From contig NZ_CP011479.1 in NCBI RefSeq assembly GCF_001011155.1, forward strand, positions 4,289,662-4,353,661: DNA of 64,000 nt. The letters are read 5' to 3'. A program made the translations under genes and the position numbers. Each line of letters starts with the position of its first letter. The stretch's first letter is position 1. Below, piece after piece: positions 46,403 to 55,332 of the stretch. This stretch comes from Hoeflea sp. IMCC20628. GTDB taxonomy: Bacteria; Pseudomonadota; Alphaproteobacteria; Rhizobiales; Rhizobiaceae. The notes beneath the pieces are model-generated. The model saw nothing but the letters and a program-made list of their open reading frames with translations, was not told the DNA's origin and ran no database searches.

Positions 46403-47485
46403 TTAGAGACGAAGTTCGGAAGCTGCATCAAACACGGAGGCGCGGGCCGGATCGAAGCCGATGCGGACGTGATCGCCGACGCGCATGCTGGTCTGGCCGT
46501 CGACGCGAAAGCGGAATTCACACCCGTCAAGCATCGACCAGACCAGCGTATCCGCCCCCATCGGTTCCACGACATCGACCTCGACCTCCGCCGAATAGCG
46601 CTCGGATGACGCTGCTTCGCCAGCAACGATATGCTCGGGGCGGATGCCGAATATGCCGGGGCCGGATTTGGCCGGACCGGAAAACGGATAGCTCGTCAGA
46701 TCGATGGTCTGGCCAGCGAAGCGAAAACTGGGGCTGGCGCCAGCATCGAGTTCGCCGGGAATGAAATTCATTCCGGGAGATCCCATGAAGCCGGCAACAT
46801 AGAGATTGACCGGACGGTTGTAGATCTCGTGCGGGTTGTCGAGTTGCTGGATGGTGCCCGCCCGCATCACCGCGATGCGGTCCGCGAGCGTCAGCGCCTC
46901 GATCTGGTCATGGGTGACGTAGATCATCGTGTTCTTGAGTTTCTGGTGCAGCCGTTTGATCTCGACACGCAGTTCGGCGCGCAATTTGGCGTCGAGATTG
47001 GACAGTGGTTCATCAAACAGGAACACCTCGACGTCGCGCACCAGTGCGCGGCCAATGGCAACGCGCTGGCGCTGGCCGCCTGAGAGCTGCGCCGGCTTGC
47101 GCTTGAGCAGCGGTTCGATCTGCAACACGCTGGCGGCGCGGGCGATGCGGCTGGCGATCTCGTCCTTGGGCAGGCGGGCATTCTTCAGTCCGAAGCCGAG
47201 ATTGCCCTCCACCGTCATCTGCGGATAGAGCGCGTAGGACTGGAACACCATGCCGATGCCACGGTTGCTGGGTTCTTCCCAGGTGACATTGCGGCCGGAG
47301 ATGATGATCTGGCCATCGGACACATCGAGCAGGCCGGCGATGCAGTTGAGCAGCGTGGACTTGCCACAGCCCGAGGGCCCGAGCAGCACCAGGAACTCGC
47401 CCTCGTCGATATCGATGCTCAAGGACTTGAGCACTTCCAGAGCGCCGAATTTCAGGGTCAGGTCGCGGACCGATACACTAGTCAT
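46403..47485 (-). CDS. Sugar ABC transporter ATP-binding protein (UgpC/MalK type)
   Basis: The 360-residue ATPase has Walker A GPSGCGKSTLLN, signature [15 protein letters not shown], Walker B VFLFDEPLSNLDAKLRAEL and switch His in MIYVTHDQIEAL. A C-terminal TOBE-type regulatory domain starts near residue 240. This is the MalK/UgpC class that serves carbohydrate importers with two separate permeases, which are encoded directly upstream (gap 4 bases). Confidence 0.93.
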   Translation of the reverse strand: MTSVSVRDLTLKFGALEVLKSLSIDIDEGEFLVLLGPSGCGKSTLLNCIAGLLDVSDGQIIISGRNVTWEEPSNRGIGMVFQSYALYPQMTVEGNLGFGLKNARLPKDEIASRIARAASVLQIEPLLKRKPAQLSGGQRQRVAIGRALVRDVEVFLFDEPLSNLDAKLRAELRVEIKRLHQKLKNTMIYVTHDQIEALTLADRIAVMRAGTIQQLDNPHEIYNRPVNLYVAGFMGSPGMNFIPGELDAGASPSFRFAGQTIDLTSYPFSGPAKSGPGIFGIRPEHIVAGEAASSERYSAEVEVDVVEPMGADTLVWSMLDGCEFRFRVDGQTSMRVGDHVRIGFDPARASVFDAASELRL

Positions 47486-47489
47486 GTTG

Positions 47490-48431
47490 TTATCCCTTCA
47501 CCGCACCGGCCGCGATGCCGCGCACAAACAGTTTTCCGGAAACGAAATAGACGAAAAGCGGCACAATGCCGGTGAGGATCGTCGCCGCCATGTTGACGTT
47601 GTATTCCTTCACGCCCTGGGTCGAATTGACGATATTGTTGAGCTGCACCGTCATCGGATAGAGGTCGGGCTTGGTGTAGATGACGCCAAACAGGAAGTCG
47701 TTCCAGATGCCGGTGACCTGCAGGATCATGGCGACAACGAAGATCGGCAGGCTCATCGGCAGCATGATGCGGAAATAGATCGACCAGAAGCCGGCGCCGT
47801 CAATGCGCGCGGCGCGGAACAACTCCTCCGGGATCGACGAAAAGTAATTGCGGAACAGCAGTGTGAGGATCGGCATGCCGAAGACTGTGTGGACCAGCAC
47901 CAGGCCGGTGAGGCCGCCATAAAGGCCCATCTCGCGCAGGATGATGACGATCGGGTAGATCATCACCTGATAGGGAATGAAGGCCCCGACAATCAGGATG
48001 GCAAAGAAGGTTTCGGCGCCCTTGAAGCGCCAGTTGGCCATGGCATAGCCGTTCACCGAGGCAATGATGATCGACAGGATTACCGAGGGCACGAGAATCC
48101 GCACCGAGTTCCAGAAGCCGCGCGAAAGGCCTTCGCAATTGAGCCCGGTGCAGGCCTCCGACCAGGCCTTGACCCATGGCTGGAAGGTGACCTCCACCGG
48201 CGGCGAAAAGATGTTGCCAATGCGGATTTCCGGCATGCCCTTGAGGGAAGTGACGACCATCACGTAAAGCGGCAGCAGGTAATACAACGCCACCACGATC
48301 AGGGTGCTGTAGAGCATGATGTTGCGGCGGGTGAAGCGCTTGCGCGGCTTGCGGCCGCGCGGCCCCTCAAGCGGGATCACCGACTGGCTGACGGGTTTGC
48401 CGGATGGCGTGGTAAATGTTGAATCAGACAC
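47490..48431 (-). CDS. Sugar ABC transporter permease 2 (MalG type, GTG start)
   Basis: The start is taken as the GTG at 48431, which overlaps the stop of the upstream permease by 8 bases and has AGGGA upstream; the 15 residues before it are a shadow of that gene. The product is 313 residues with six membrane segments. The EAA motif region ELFRAARIDGAGFWSIYFRI lies in the cytoplasmic loop near the middle. A periplasmic loop with a Cys pair (EACTGLNCEG) follows the first membrane segment. Confidence 0.91.
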   Translation of the reverse strand: MSDSTFTTPSGKPVSQSVIPLEGPRGRKPRKRFTRRNIMLYSTLIVVALYYLLPLYVMVVTSLKGMPEIRIGNIFSPPVEVTFQPWVKAWSEACTGLNCEGLSRGFWNSVRILVPSVILSIIIASVNGYAMANWRFKGAETFFAILIVGAFIPYQVMIYPIVIILREMGLYGGLTGLVLVHTVFGMPILTLLFRNYFSSIPEELFRAARIDGAGFWSIYFRIMLPMSLPIFVVAMILQVTGIWNDFLFGVIYTKPDLYPMTVQLNNIVNSTQGVKEYNVNMAATILTGIVPLFVYFVSGKLFVRGIAAGAVKG

Positions 48432-49320
48432 GACGTCCCTTGCCTCCGAATTCGAGATAGGCCCAGGGCACGACAACGATGACCACGGTGAGCAACATCA
48501 TGGTGGAAGCGGCAAAGCCCTGGCCGAGATTCTGCGACAGGAACATGGTGTCGTAGACATATTTGGCCGGCACTTCCGAGGCGATGCCGGGGCCTCCGCC
48601 GGTCTGGGCGACGATCAGGTCATAGACCTTGATGATGCCCGAGGTGACCAGCACAAGCGCGGTGATGAAGATGCCGCGCATCATCGGAATGACCACGAAA
48701 ATATAGGTCTTCCAGGTCGGGATGCCGTCGATGCGGCAGGCCTTCCAGATGTCTTCGTCAATGCCGCGCAGGCCGGCGAGCATCAGGCACATGATCAGCC
48801 CGGTTTCATGCCAGAGCCCGGCAATCAGCACGCCGTAGATGACGATATCGGAATTGTAGAGCGGGTCGAAAGCGAAACTGGTCCAGCCCAGCGAGCGGAC
48901 CACATTCTGGACGCCGAAATCCGGGTTGAGGATCCATTGCCAGGCAAGGCCGGTGACGATGAAGCTCAAGGCGAAGGGATAGAGGAAGATAGTGCGAAAG
49001 GTGTTTTCAAAGCGGATCTTCTGATCCAGAAGCGCCGCCAGCAGGAAACCGCCGATCATCACGAAGATCAGGGACAGCACACCGTAAATCGCCAGATTCT
49101 CGATCGAGATCAGCCATTTGCTGCTCGACCACAGCCGCTCATACTGATCGAAGCCGACGAATTTCTCGCGCGGCAGCAATTTCGAATTGGTGAAGGAATA
49201 AAGGACGGTCCAAAGCGTGCCGCCGACAAAAACCACCAGGACGGTCAAGATCATCGGGATTGCGGCGATCTTGGCGTTGGCGTTGCGGAACCAGTTCGAG
49301 GGGCGTTGATTTCGCGCCAT
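48424..49320 (-). CDS. Sugar ABC transporter permease 1 (MalF type)
   Basis: The ATG at 49320 has AGGAGAG about 9 bases upstream. The 298-residue protein has six membrane segments and the coupling loop DIWKACRIDGIPTWKTYIFV. LAWQWILNPDFGVQN is the conserved periplasmic/membrane junction of the MalF/UgpA group. It follows the binding-protein gene by 94 bases, where no terminator is evident. Confidence 0.92.
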   Translation of the reverse strand: MARNQRPSNWFRNANAKIAAIPMILTVLVVFVGGTLWTVLYSFTNSKLLPREKFVGFDQYERLWSSSKWLISIENLAIYGVLSLIFVMIGGFLLAALLDQKIRFENTFRTIFLYPFALSFIVTGLAWQWILNPDFGVQNVVRSLGWTSFAFDPLYNSDIVIYGVLIAGLWHETGLIMCLMLAGLRGIDEDIWKACRIDGIPTWKTYIFVVIPMMRGIFITALVLVTSGIIKVYDLIVAQTGGGPGIASEVPAKYVYDTMFLSQNLGQGFAASTMMLLTVVIVVVPWAYLEFGGKGRRV

Positions 49321-49414
49321 CGCGTCCACTCTCCTGCTTATCAATTGCAATGATATCGAGATGCGCTGGTCCGGTCGAGACAGGACCAGCGCTCGAGAAT
49401 GATCCGGCTAAGGA

Positions 49415-50647
49415 TCAGTCAGCAGAAGCTACGAGTTCGGCAAAGGTCTTTTGCGCGCCCTCGGCCGTGATTGAGGTGTCGTTGAAGAACTGCACGAACA
49501 GATCGTTGATCTGCTGCAGCGAATCCGGCGACATCAGCTGGTCGGGCGCCTGGATGATGTTGCCCTTGGCGAGGATATCGAGACCCTTCTTCATGCAGTC
49601 ATTGGCAGCGGCCAGATCGACATCGCCGCGAACCGGCAAGGAGCCCTTCTTCAGGTTGAAGGCAACCTGGGTTTCGGGAGACAGCATCACCGAGGCGAGC
49701 ACGCCCTGGGCTTCTGTCTGGGCTGCATCGTCGAGTTTGGGGAAGTAGAACGCATCCCCACCGGTCTGGATCACTTCGTTGACGCCAAGACCGGGCAGGC
49801 AGGTGTAGTCGGTGCCTGCGACCTGGCCCGCAACCTGGAATTCACCCTGAGCCCAATCGCCCATGATCTGGCCGGCAGCCTTGCCGGTGATCACCAGATT
49901 TGTGGCCTGATTCCAATCCTGCACATTCGAACCGGCCGACATGGCGCGGGCCTTGTCGGCAGCCTGGAATACCTTTGCCATTTCGGGACCGGCAGCCAAC
50001 TCTGCGTCCTTTTCGCCGAAGATCTTTGTGTAGGCTTGGGGACCGGCGAGGGCTACCAGCAGAACCTGGAAGGCCAAAGTGGTCTGCCAGGGCTGCTGAC
50101 CGACTGCGAGCGGAATGATGCCGGCAGCTTCCAGCTGCGGCGCGGCAGCGGCATACTCGTCCCAATTGGTCGGAACCGGCACACCGGCCTTCTCAAAGGC
50201 GGCATTGGATAGCCACAGCCACTGCTGCGAGTGGATGTTGACCGGCACACAATAGATGCGGCCATCAAGGGTGCAGCTGTCGAGCAGGCTTGAGGGACGG
50301 ATCACGTCCTTCCAGCCTTCCTTTTCAGCGATATCGGTGAGGTCGAGCATCAGGCCTGCCTCGACCAGTTCTTCGGCCTGGCGGCCGTGGTTGAACTGGG
50401 TGGCGCCCATCGGATCGCCACCGGTGATGCGGCTGATCATGATCGGGCGGGCTGTCCCGCCGGAACCGGCAATGGCGCCGTCGACCCATTTGTTGCCGGT
50501 GGCGTCAAACGCCTTGGCAAATTCGGCAACTGCTGCAGCTTCGCCACCGGACGTCCACCAGTGGGTGACTTCCAGATCAGTGGCGTTTGCAGCCGTGGAA
50601 AGCGCCAACGCAGACGCGCCAGCCAGAAAAAGCTTGAGTGTATTCAT
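49415..50647 (-). CDS. Sugar ABC transporter substrate-binding protein
   Basis: The ATG at 50647 follows GGGAGGG and starts a clean signal peptide (LKLFLAGASALALSTAANA|TD); upstream in-frame residues are not conserved-looking. The 410-residue protein is a family 1 extracellular binding protein. EVTHWWTSGGEAAAV opens the mature domain and IMGDWAQGEFQ is a typical ligand-face stretch. It is the first gene of the nine-gene sugar operon. Two matching palindromes lie 84-132 bases upstream, towards the divergent LacI gene. Confidence 0.92.
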   Translation of the reverse strand: MNTLKLFLAGASALALSTAANATDLEVTHWWTSGGEAAAVAEFAKAFDATGNKWVDGAIAGSGGTARPIMISRITGGDPMGATQFNHGRQAEELVEAGLMLDLTDIAEKEGWKDVIRPSSLLDSCTLDGRIYCVPVNIHSQQWLWLSNAAFEKAGVPVPTNWDEYAAAAPQLEAAGIIPLAVGQQPWQTTLAFQVLLVALAGPQAYTKIFGEKDAELAAGPEMAKVFQAADKARAMSAGSNVQDWNQATNLVITGKAAGQIMGDWAQGEFQVAGQVAGTDYTCLPGLGVNEVIQTGGDAFYFPKLDDAAQTEAQGVLASVMLSPETQVAFNLKKGSLPVRGDVDLAAANDCMKKGLDILAKGNIIQAPDQLMSPDSLQQINDLFVQFFNDTSITAEGAQKTFAELVASAD

Positions 50648-50730
50648 CGAATTCCCTCCCAGGATTAAGCCTCCTCCCGACCTTGTCGCACTCCCACAAC
50701 AGCCCGGGCCAACCGGTGTCCTCACACCGT

Positions 50731-50744
50731 TTCAATCGATTACA
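50731..50744. promoter_or_regulatory. LacI-type operator 1
   Basis: TTCAATCGATTACA is a near-perfect palindrome with a central CG, the form bound by LacI/GalR regulators. It lies in the divergent control region between the sugar operon and the lacI-type gene. Confidence 0.72.
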
Positions 50745-50765
50745 TTCGCCAAGACAATGCTGCAC

Positions 50766-50779
50766 TGCAATCGATTACA
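50766..50779. promoter_or_regulatory. LacI-type operator 2
   Basis: TGCAATCGATTACA repeats operator 1 with two changes (CAATCGATTACA shared). The two centres are 35 bases apart, a little over three helical turns, which would place two repressor dimers on similar faces of the DNA. Confidence 0.74.
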
Positions 50780-50857
50780 TAAAGGTTGACCGCGATGCGA
50801 ATTGGAGTCAAGTGATATTTGCCGACGGCGATCCCACGCCGCAAAGAGCACCCGGGA

Positions 50858-51895
50858 ATGCCGCCTATCATGGAAAAAAAGACGCCCAAGATCACCGATG
50901 TCGCCCGGCTTGCAGGGGTTTCCACCGCGACCGTCAGCCGTGCCCTCAGCAAGCCTGAAACCGTCGCGGAATCAACACGTAACATCGTTCTCGCGGCTGC
51001 TGAGAAAGCCGGCTACCGGGTCAATCTCTCGGCCCGTAACCTCAGGCGCCAGCGCACCGGCACGATCGTGGTTCTGGTTCCGAATCTTGGAAATCCGTTT
51101 TTCTCCGAAATTCTTGCCGGCATCGAGACGGCGCTGTCGAAAGCCGACTTCAACATGTTTGTTGTCGACACCAAGCTGGTGCACATAAAGCCGCATCTGG
51201 TCTCGGAATATCTGCACGCGACCCGCGCCGACGGCATCATTGCGCTCGACGGTTCGTTGCCTGATGAGGTTCTGTCGGCGGCAACATCCGGCCGTGGCGC
51301 GCCGCCGATGATCTTTGCCTGCGAATGGTCGCCAAATGGCGAGTTTTCTTCCGTGCGCGCCAACAATGCGCGTGGCAGCGAGCTGGCGATTTCGCACCTG
51401 GCCGAGCTTGGACATCGCAATATCGGCATTATTTCCGGGCCCAAAGACAATGTCCTGACCCAAAGCAGGAGTGCTGGCGTGCTGGCCAGACTGGAGGCGC
51501 TTGGCCTGCCCTTTGATCCCCGGCATCTGTTTCAGGGTGATTTCAGCCTCGATGCAGGGGCTCGCGCGGCCCTTTCGTGGCTTGACCTGACGGAACGTCC
51601 CAGCGCGCTGTTTTGCGATTCCGACCAGATGGCGTTCGGATTCATTTCCGAACTTGCGCGGCATGGGGTTCCGGTTCCCGATGATGTCTCGGTGGTCGGA
51701 TTTGATGATATCGACATTGCAAGCCGCTACATTCCGGCACTGACCACATTGCACCAACCGCGCTACCGGCTCGGCTTTTCAGCAGCGGAAATGCTGCTTG
51801 GTCACATCCGCTCGACCTCCAGCCTGGCGATCGAGACAAAAATCCTGGAAGTCGAGCTGATCATCCGCGACAGCACCAGCGCACCGAAAGCTTGA
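50858..51895 (+). CDS. LacI family transcriptional regulator of the sugar operon
   Basis: From the ATG at 50858 (alternatives: ATG at 50870, TTG at 50819) the protein has 345 residues. The N-terminal helix-turn-helix is ITDVARLAGVSTATVSRALS, with the hinge VNLSARNLRR. The sugar-binding domain follows with VLVPNLGNPFFSEILAGIE and ends with VVGFDDIDIASRYIPALTT. It is divergent from the sugar ABC operon, with two palindromes between them, so it most likely represses that operon and itself until an imported sugar binds. Confidence 0.92.
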   Translation: MPPIMEKKTPKITDVARLAGVSTATVSRALSKPETVAESTRNIVLAAAEKAGYRVNLSARNLRRQRTGTIVVLVPNLGNPFFSEILAGIETALSKADFNMFVVDTKLVHIKPHLVSEYLHATRADGIIALDGSLPDEVLSAATSGRGAPPMIFACEWSPNGEFSSVRANNARGSELAISHLAELGHRNIGIISGPKDNVLTQSRSAGVLARLEALGLPFDPRHLFQGDFSLDAGARAALSWLDLTERPSALFCDSDQMAFGFISELARHGVPVPDDVSVVGFDDIDIASRYIPALTTLHQPRYRLGFSAAEMLLGHIRSTSSLAIETKILEVELIIRDSTSAPKA

Positions 51896-51909
51896 AACCC
51901 CGGCTCAGA

Positions 51910-51924
51910 CCCTTTATATAAGGG
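51910..51924 (+). promoter_or_regulatory. Inverted repeat in the arsR-type promoter region
   Basis: CCCTT-TATAT-AAGGG is a perfect 5-base inverted repeat with an AT core that resembles a -10 hexamer. It lies 31 bases before the ArsR-type gene, so a regulator bound here would block its promoter. It differs from the palindrome before soeA. Confidence 0.45.
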
Positions 51925-51955
51925 CTGACGAATGTTCGCGATGGGATAGCCGGAT

Positions 51956-52282
51956 ATGCTGGATGCACAAGACATGCTTGAAATGGAGCCGCGCATGAAT
52001 GATGCGGCAAAACTGATGGAGATGCTGTCCCAACCGGTGCGTCTTCGCATTCTCTGCATATTGCTTGATGGCGAGCAAAGCGTTCTCAAGCTTGCGGATA
52101 TGGGAGGCCTGTCGCAACCGGCGATGTCGCATCATTTGCGCAAATTGCGGGATGCCGATCTTGTCAACACGCGGCGCGATGCCCAGACAATCTACTACTC
52201 GCTCAAAGGCCGGGAAGTCGGTGCCGTGCTCGAAGTGCTGCATGGCCTGTATTGCGCCTCGCCGGGTAAAGCGACCAGCTGA
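51956..52282 (+). CDS. ArsR family regulator with two conserved cysteines (SqrR/BigR/YgaV-like)
   Basis: The 108-residue protein has a winged helix with SVLKLADMGGLSQPAMSHHLRKL, then a basic wing, VNTRRDAQTIYYSL. Cys34 in RILCILL and Cys100 in GLYCASP sit in the first and last helices, the same places as the cysteines that sense persulfide in SqrR, BigR and YgaV. No metal-site CVC motif is present. RDAQ and IYYSLKG also fit this subgroup. A start at the later ATG (residue 14) is possible. It is 198 bases upstream of soeABC in the same direction. Confidence 0.85.
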   Translation: MLDAQDMLEMEPRMNDAAKLMEMLSQPVRLRILCILLDGEQSVLKLADMGGLSQPAMSHHLRKLRDADLVNTRRDAQTIYYSLKGREVGAVLEVLHGLYCASPGKATS

Positions 52283-52417
52283 GAAACTCTCCGTTTTTTC
52301 AATGCCCGTCTGGTCTTAGAAGAAGCGTCTCTGGCTCTATCCTCTGGCCTTGACTTTTGATCGGCTGCGGGGTCCGTTTGCCCTGCGGCCGCGGAGGCGC
52401 TCGCTGTCGGGTTGCCC

Positions 52418-52436
52418 TATAGTTCAGAACCTGAAC
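52418..52436 (+). promoter_or_regulatory. Probable -10 box with overlapping palindrome upstream of soeA
   Basis: TATAGT (52418-52423) is a good -10 hexamer. It overlaps the palindrome GTTCAG-AAC-CTGAAC (52422-52436). A protein bound there would cover the transcription start. The soeA start codon is 44 bases further on. No strong -35 was seen at 17 bases, which would fit an activated or weak basal promoter. Confidence 0.5.
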
Positions 52437-52479
52437 GTGCTGCAATCCAAACATCGGGCAGGACGCATGCGAGGGCGGA

Positions 52480-55332
52480 ATGAACCAGACAAACGGGGAG
52501 CCGGGCGAGAGAGAGGGCGCGGATCACGGCACGACCGGGATTCGCAAGACCACCTGCTACATGTGCGCCTGCCGCTGCGGCATTGATGTGCATCTCAAAG
52601 ACGGCAAGGTCACTTACATCGAGGGCAACCGCGATCACCCGATCAACAAGGGCGTGCTCTGCGCCAAGGGATCGGCGGGGATCATGCAGCATTATTCGCC
52701 AGCGCGGCTGAAGAAGCCGCTGCTGAGAACCGGCGAACGCGGCTCGGGTCAATTCAAGGAAATAGAATGGGACGAGGCTTTGGCGCTGGCCACCGACTGG
52801 CTTGGCGAAGTGCGGCGTACCGATCCGCGCAAGCTGGCGTTTTTCACCGGCCGCGACCAGAGCCAGTCGATGACCGGTTGGTGGGCTCAGCAATATGGCA
52901 CCCCGAATTATGCCGCCCATGGCGGGTTCTGCTCGGTCAATATGGCCGCTGCCGGTATCTACACGATGGGCGGCGCGTTCTGGGAATTTGGCGCGCCGGA
53001 CTGGGAGAAGACCGAGCTGTTCATGATTTTCGGCGTTGCCGAGGATCATGATTCCAACCCGATCAAGATGGGGCTCGGCAAGCTCAAGGAGCGCGGCGTC
53101 AAGGTGATCGGAGTTAATCCGGTGCGCACCGGCTACAATGCCATCGCCGACGAATGGCTCGGCATCACGCCGGGCACCGACGGGTTGCTGATCCTGGCGC
53201 TGGTGCATGAATTGATGCGCACGGGCAAGATCGATGTCGATTACCTGATCCGCTACACCAATGCACCCTGGCTGGTGATCGATGATCCCGATGGTGCAGG
53301 TCACGGGTTGTTTGCGCGCGACGATGAGGGAACGCCGCTGGTGGCCGAAAGGGCTAGCTGCAAGGCCGTGTCCTCCGCTACTTCGGGTATCAAACCGGCT
53401 CTGAAGGGCCGGTTCGAGTTGCCCGATGGCCGCTTCGCCATTCCGGTGTTCGAACTGCTGGCGCAAAAATATCTTGATGAGCAATATGCCCCGGCAGCCG
53501 TGGCAGCCCGAACCGGGATCGCGACCGACACCATCATCCGCATTGCCGGCGAGATTGCCGAGGCGGCATTCGAGCGCGAAGTCATCATTGAGCAGCCCTG
53601 GACCGACATGAAGGGCGAGCGGCATGAGCGGATGATTGGGCGCCCGGTGGCGTTTCACGCCATGCGCGGCATCTCTGCCCATTCCAACGGCTTTCAGACC
53701 TGCCGCGCCCTGCATCTGCTGCAGATCCTGGTCGGCTCTATCGATTGTCCCGGCGGGTTCCGCTTCAAGCCGCCCTATCCGCGCCCGGTTGCCGGACAGC
53801 CGCGGCCGCATGGCGGGGCTTGTGCCGACACGGCATTGGCAGGGCCGCACCTGGGCTATCCGCGCGGACCGGAAGATTTATTGCTCGAAGCCGATGGCGA
53901 AACCGCGCAGCGCATCGACAAGGCGTTTTCGTGGGATGCGCCGCTGTCGGCGCACGGCATGATGCACATGGTGATTTCCAATGCCCATGCGCGCGATCCC
54001 TACGGCATCGACGTGCTGTTCATGTACATGGCCAACATGGCGTGGAATTCGTCGATGAACACGACATCGGTGATGGATATGCTGACCGACAAGGACGACA
54101 ATGGCGACTATGTGATCCCCAAGATCATCTATTCGGACGCCTATTCCTCCGAAATGGTGGCATTCGCCGATCTGATCCTGCCCGACACCACCTATCTTGA
54201 GCGGCACGACTGCATTTCGCTGCTGGACCGGCCGATCAGCGAGCCGGAGGCGCTGTGCGATTCGATCCGCTGGCCGGTGGTCGAGCCGGACCGCGATGTG
54301 CGCGGCTTTCAGAGCGTGCTGCTCGATCTCGGCGCCCGGCTGGAGCTTCCGGGCATGGTCGATGACAATGGCGCGCCGGTCTACAAGGATTACGCCGACT
54401 ACATCGTCAATCACCAGCGCAAGCCGGGGATCGGGCCGCTGTCAGGCTGGCGCGGTGAAGACGGCGATCAGACCGGGCGGGGCAAGCCCAACCCGGACCA
54501 GCTCAAGCGCTACATCGAAAATGGCGGCTTCTCGCAGGTGCATGTGCCGGCGGAGGCGCATTATTTCAAACACGCCAACCGGGCGTGGAGCGACTGGGCA
54601 ATTGAAAAAGGTCTGCAGGACGGGCCGGTGGAGAATATCTTCCAGCTCTATCTCGAACCCTTGCGCAAGTTTCAGCTTGCCGCCGAAGGCAAGATCAGGC
54701 CGATTCCGCCGGAACATCACTGGGAGCGGATCAAATCTTGTTTCGATCCACTGCCTACATGGTACCCGCCTTTTGCGGATGACGGGCTGAATGAGGACGC
54801 CTATCCGCTGCACGCCATCACCCAGCGGCCGGCAGCGATGTACCATTCCTGGGGCTCGCAGAATGCCTGGCTGCGGCAGATCCATGGCGAGAACGCGCTC
54901 TATGTGCCGGGCGATATCTGCGACCAACAGGGATTGGTCAATTGTGACTGGGCACTGGTGTCCTCGCAATCGGGCGAGATCCGGGTCAAGATTGCCCGTA
55001 TGGACGCGGTCAACGGCTCGACGCTGTGGACCTGGAACGCCATCGGCAAGCGCTCCGGCGCCTGGGCGCTCGACAAGGACGCACCGGAAGCCACACGCGG
55101 CTTCCTGCTCAACCATCTGATTGACGAGTTGCTGCCACCCAAGGGCGATGGCCGCCGCTGGGCCAATTCCGATCCAATCACCGGCCAGGCGGCCTGGTTC
55201 GATCTGCGCGTGGCGATCCGCAAAGACCCCGATCAGACCACGGAACAAAGCCTGCCGCAGGCCGGTGCGCAAAAAAGCCCGGTCGGGCCGGCGCCTCACA
55301 GCGTTCGTTTCAGAGCGGAGGCTGCGGAATGA
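52480..55332 (+). CDS. soeA: Molybdopterin oxidoreductase catalytic subunit, SoeA-type sulfite dehydrogenase
   Basis: The 950-residue protein is in the complex iron-sulfur molybdoenzyme family. CYMCACRC, with a fourth Cys in GVLCAKG, binds a 4Fe-4S cluster near residues 27-65. GGFCSVNMAAAG near 150 may hold the Mo ligand. WAIGKRS-like and NSDPITGQAAWFD stretches belong to the C-terminal cofactor domain. There is no Tat signal, so it faces the cytoplasm, as SoeA does, unlike DMSO or thiosulfate reductases. GAGGGCGG precedes the ATG. Tetrathionate- or polysulfide-type enzymes remain a less likely alternative. Confidence 0.82.
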   Translation: MNQTNGEPGEREGADHGTTGIRKTTCYMCACRCGIDVHLKDGKVTYIEGNRDHPINKGVLCAKGSAGIMQHYSPARLKKPLLRTGERGSGQFKEIEWDEALALATDWLGEVRRTDPRKLAFFTGRDQSQSMTGWWAQQYGTPNYAAHGGFCSVNMAAAGIYTMGGAFWEFGAPDWEKTELFMIFGVAEDHDSNPIKMGLGKLKERGVKVIGVNPVRTGYNAIADEWLGITPGTDGLLILALVHELMRTGKIDVDYLIRYTNAPWLVIDDPDGAGHGLFARDDEGTPLVAERASCKAVSSATSGIKPALKGRFELPDGRFAIPVFELLAQKYLDEQYAPAAVAARTGIATDTIIRIAGEIAEAAFEREVIIEQPWTDMKGERHERMIGRPVAFHAMRGISAHSNGFQTCRALHLLQILVGSIDCPGGFRFKPPYPRPVAGQPRPHGGACADTALAGPHLGYPRGPEDLLLEADGETAQRIDKAFSWDAPLSAHGMMHMVISNAHARDPYGIDVLFMYMANMAWNSSMNTTSVMDMLTDKDDNGDYVIPKIIYSDAYSSEMVAFADLILPDTTYLERHDCISLLDRPISEPEALCDSIRWPVVEPDRDVRGFQSVLLDLGARLELPGMVDDNGAPVYKDYADYIVNHQRKPGIGPLSGWRGEDGDQTGRGKPNPDQLKRYIENGGFSQVHVPAEAHYFKHANRAWSDWAIEKGLQDGPVENIFQLYLEPLRKFQLAAEGKIRPIPPEHHWERIKSCFDPLPTWYPPFADDGLNEDAYPLHAITQRPAAMYHSWGSQNAWLRQIHGENALYVPGDICDQQGLVNCDWALVSSQSGEIRVKIARMDAVNGSTLWTWNAIGKRSGAWALDKDAPEATRGFLLNHLIDELLPPKGDGRRWANSDPITGQAAWFDLRVAIRKDPDQTTEQSLPQAGAQKSPVGPAPHSVRFRAEAAE

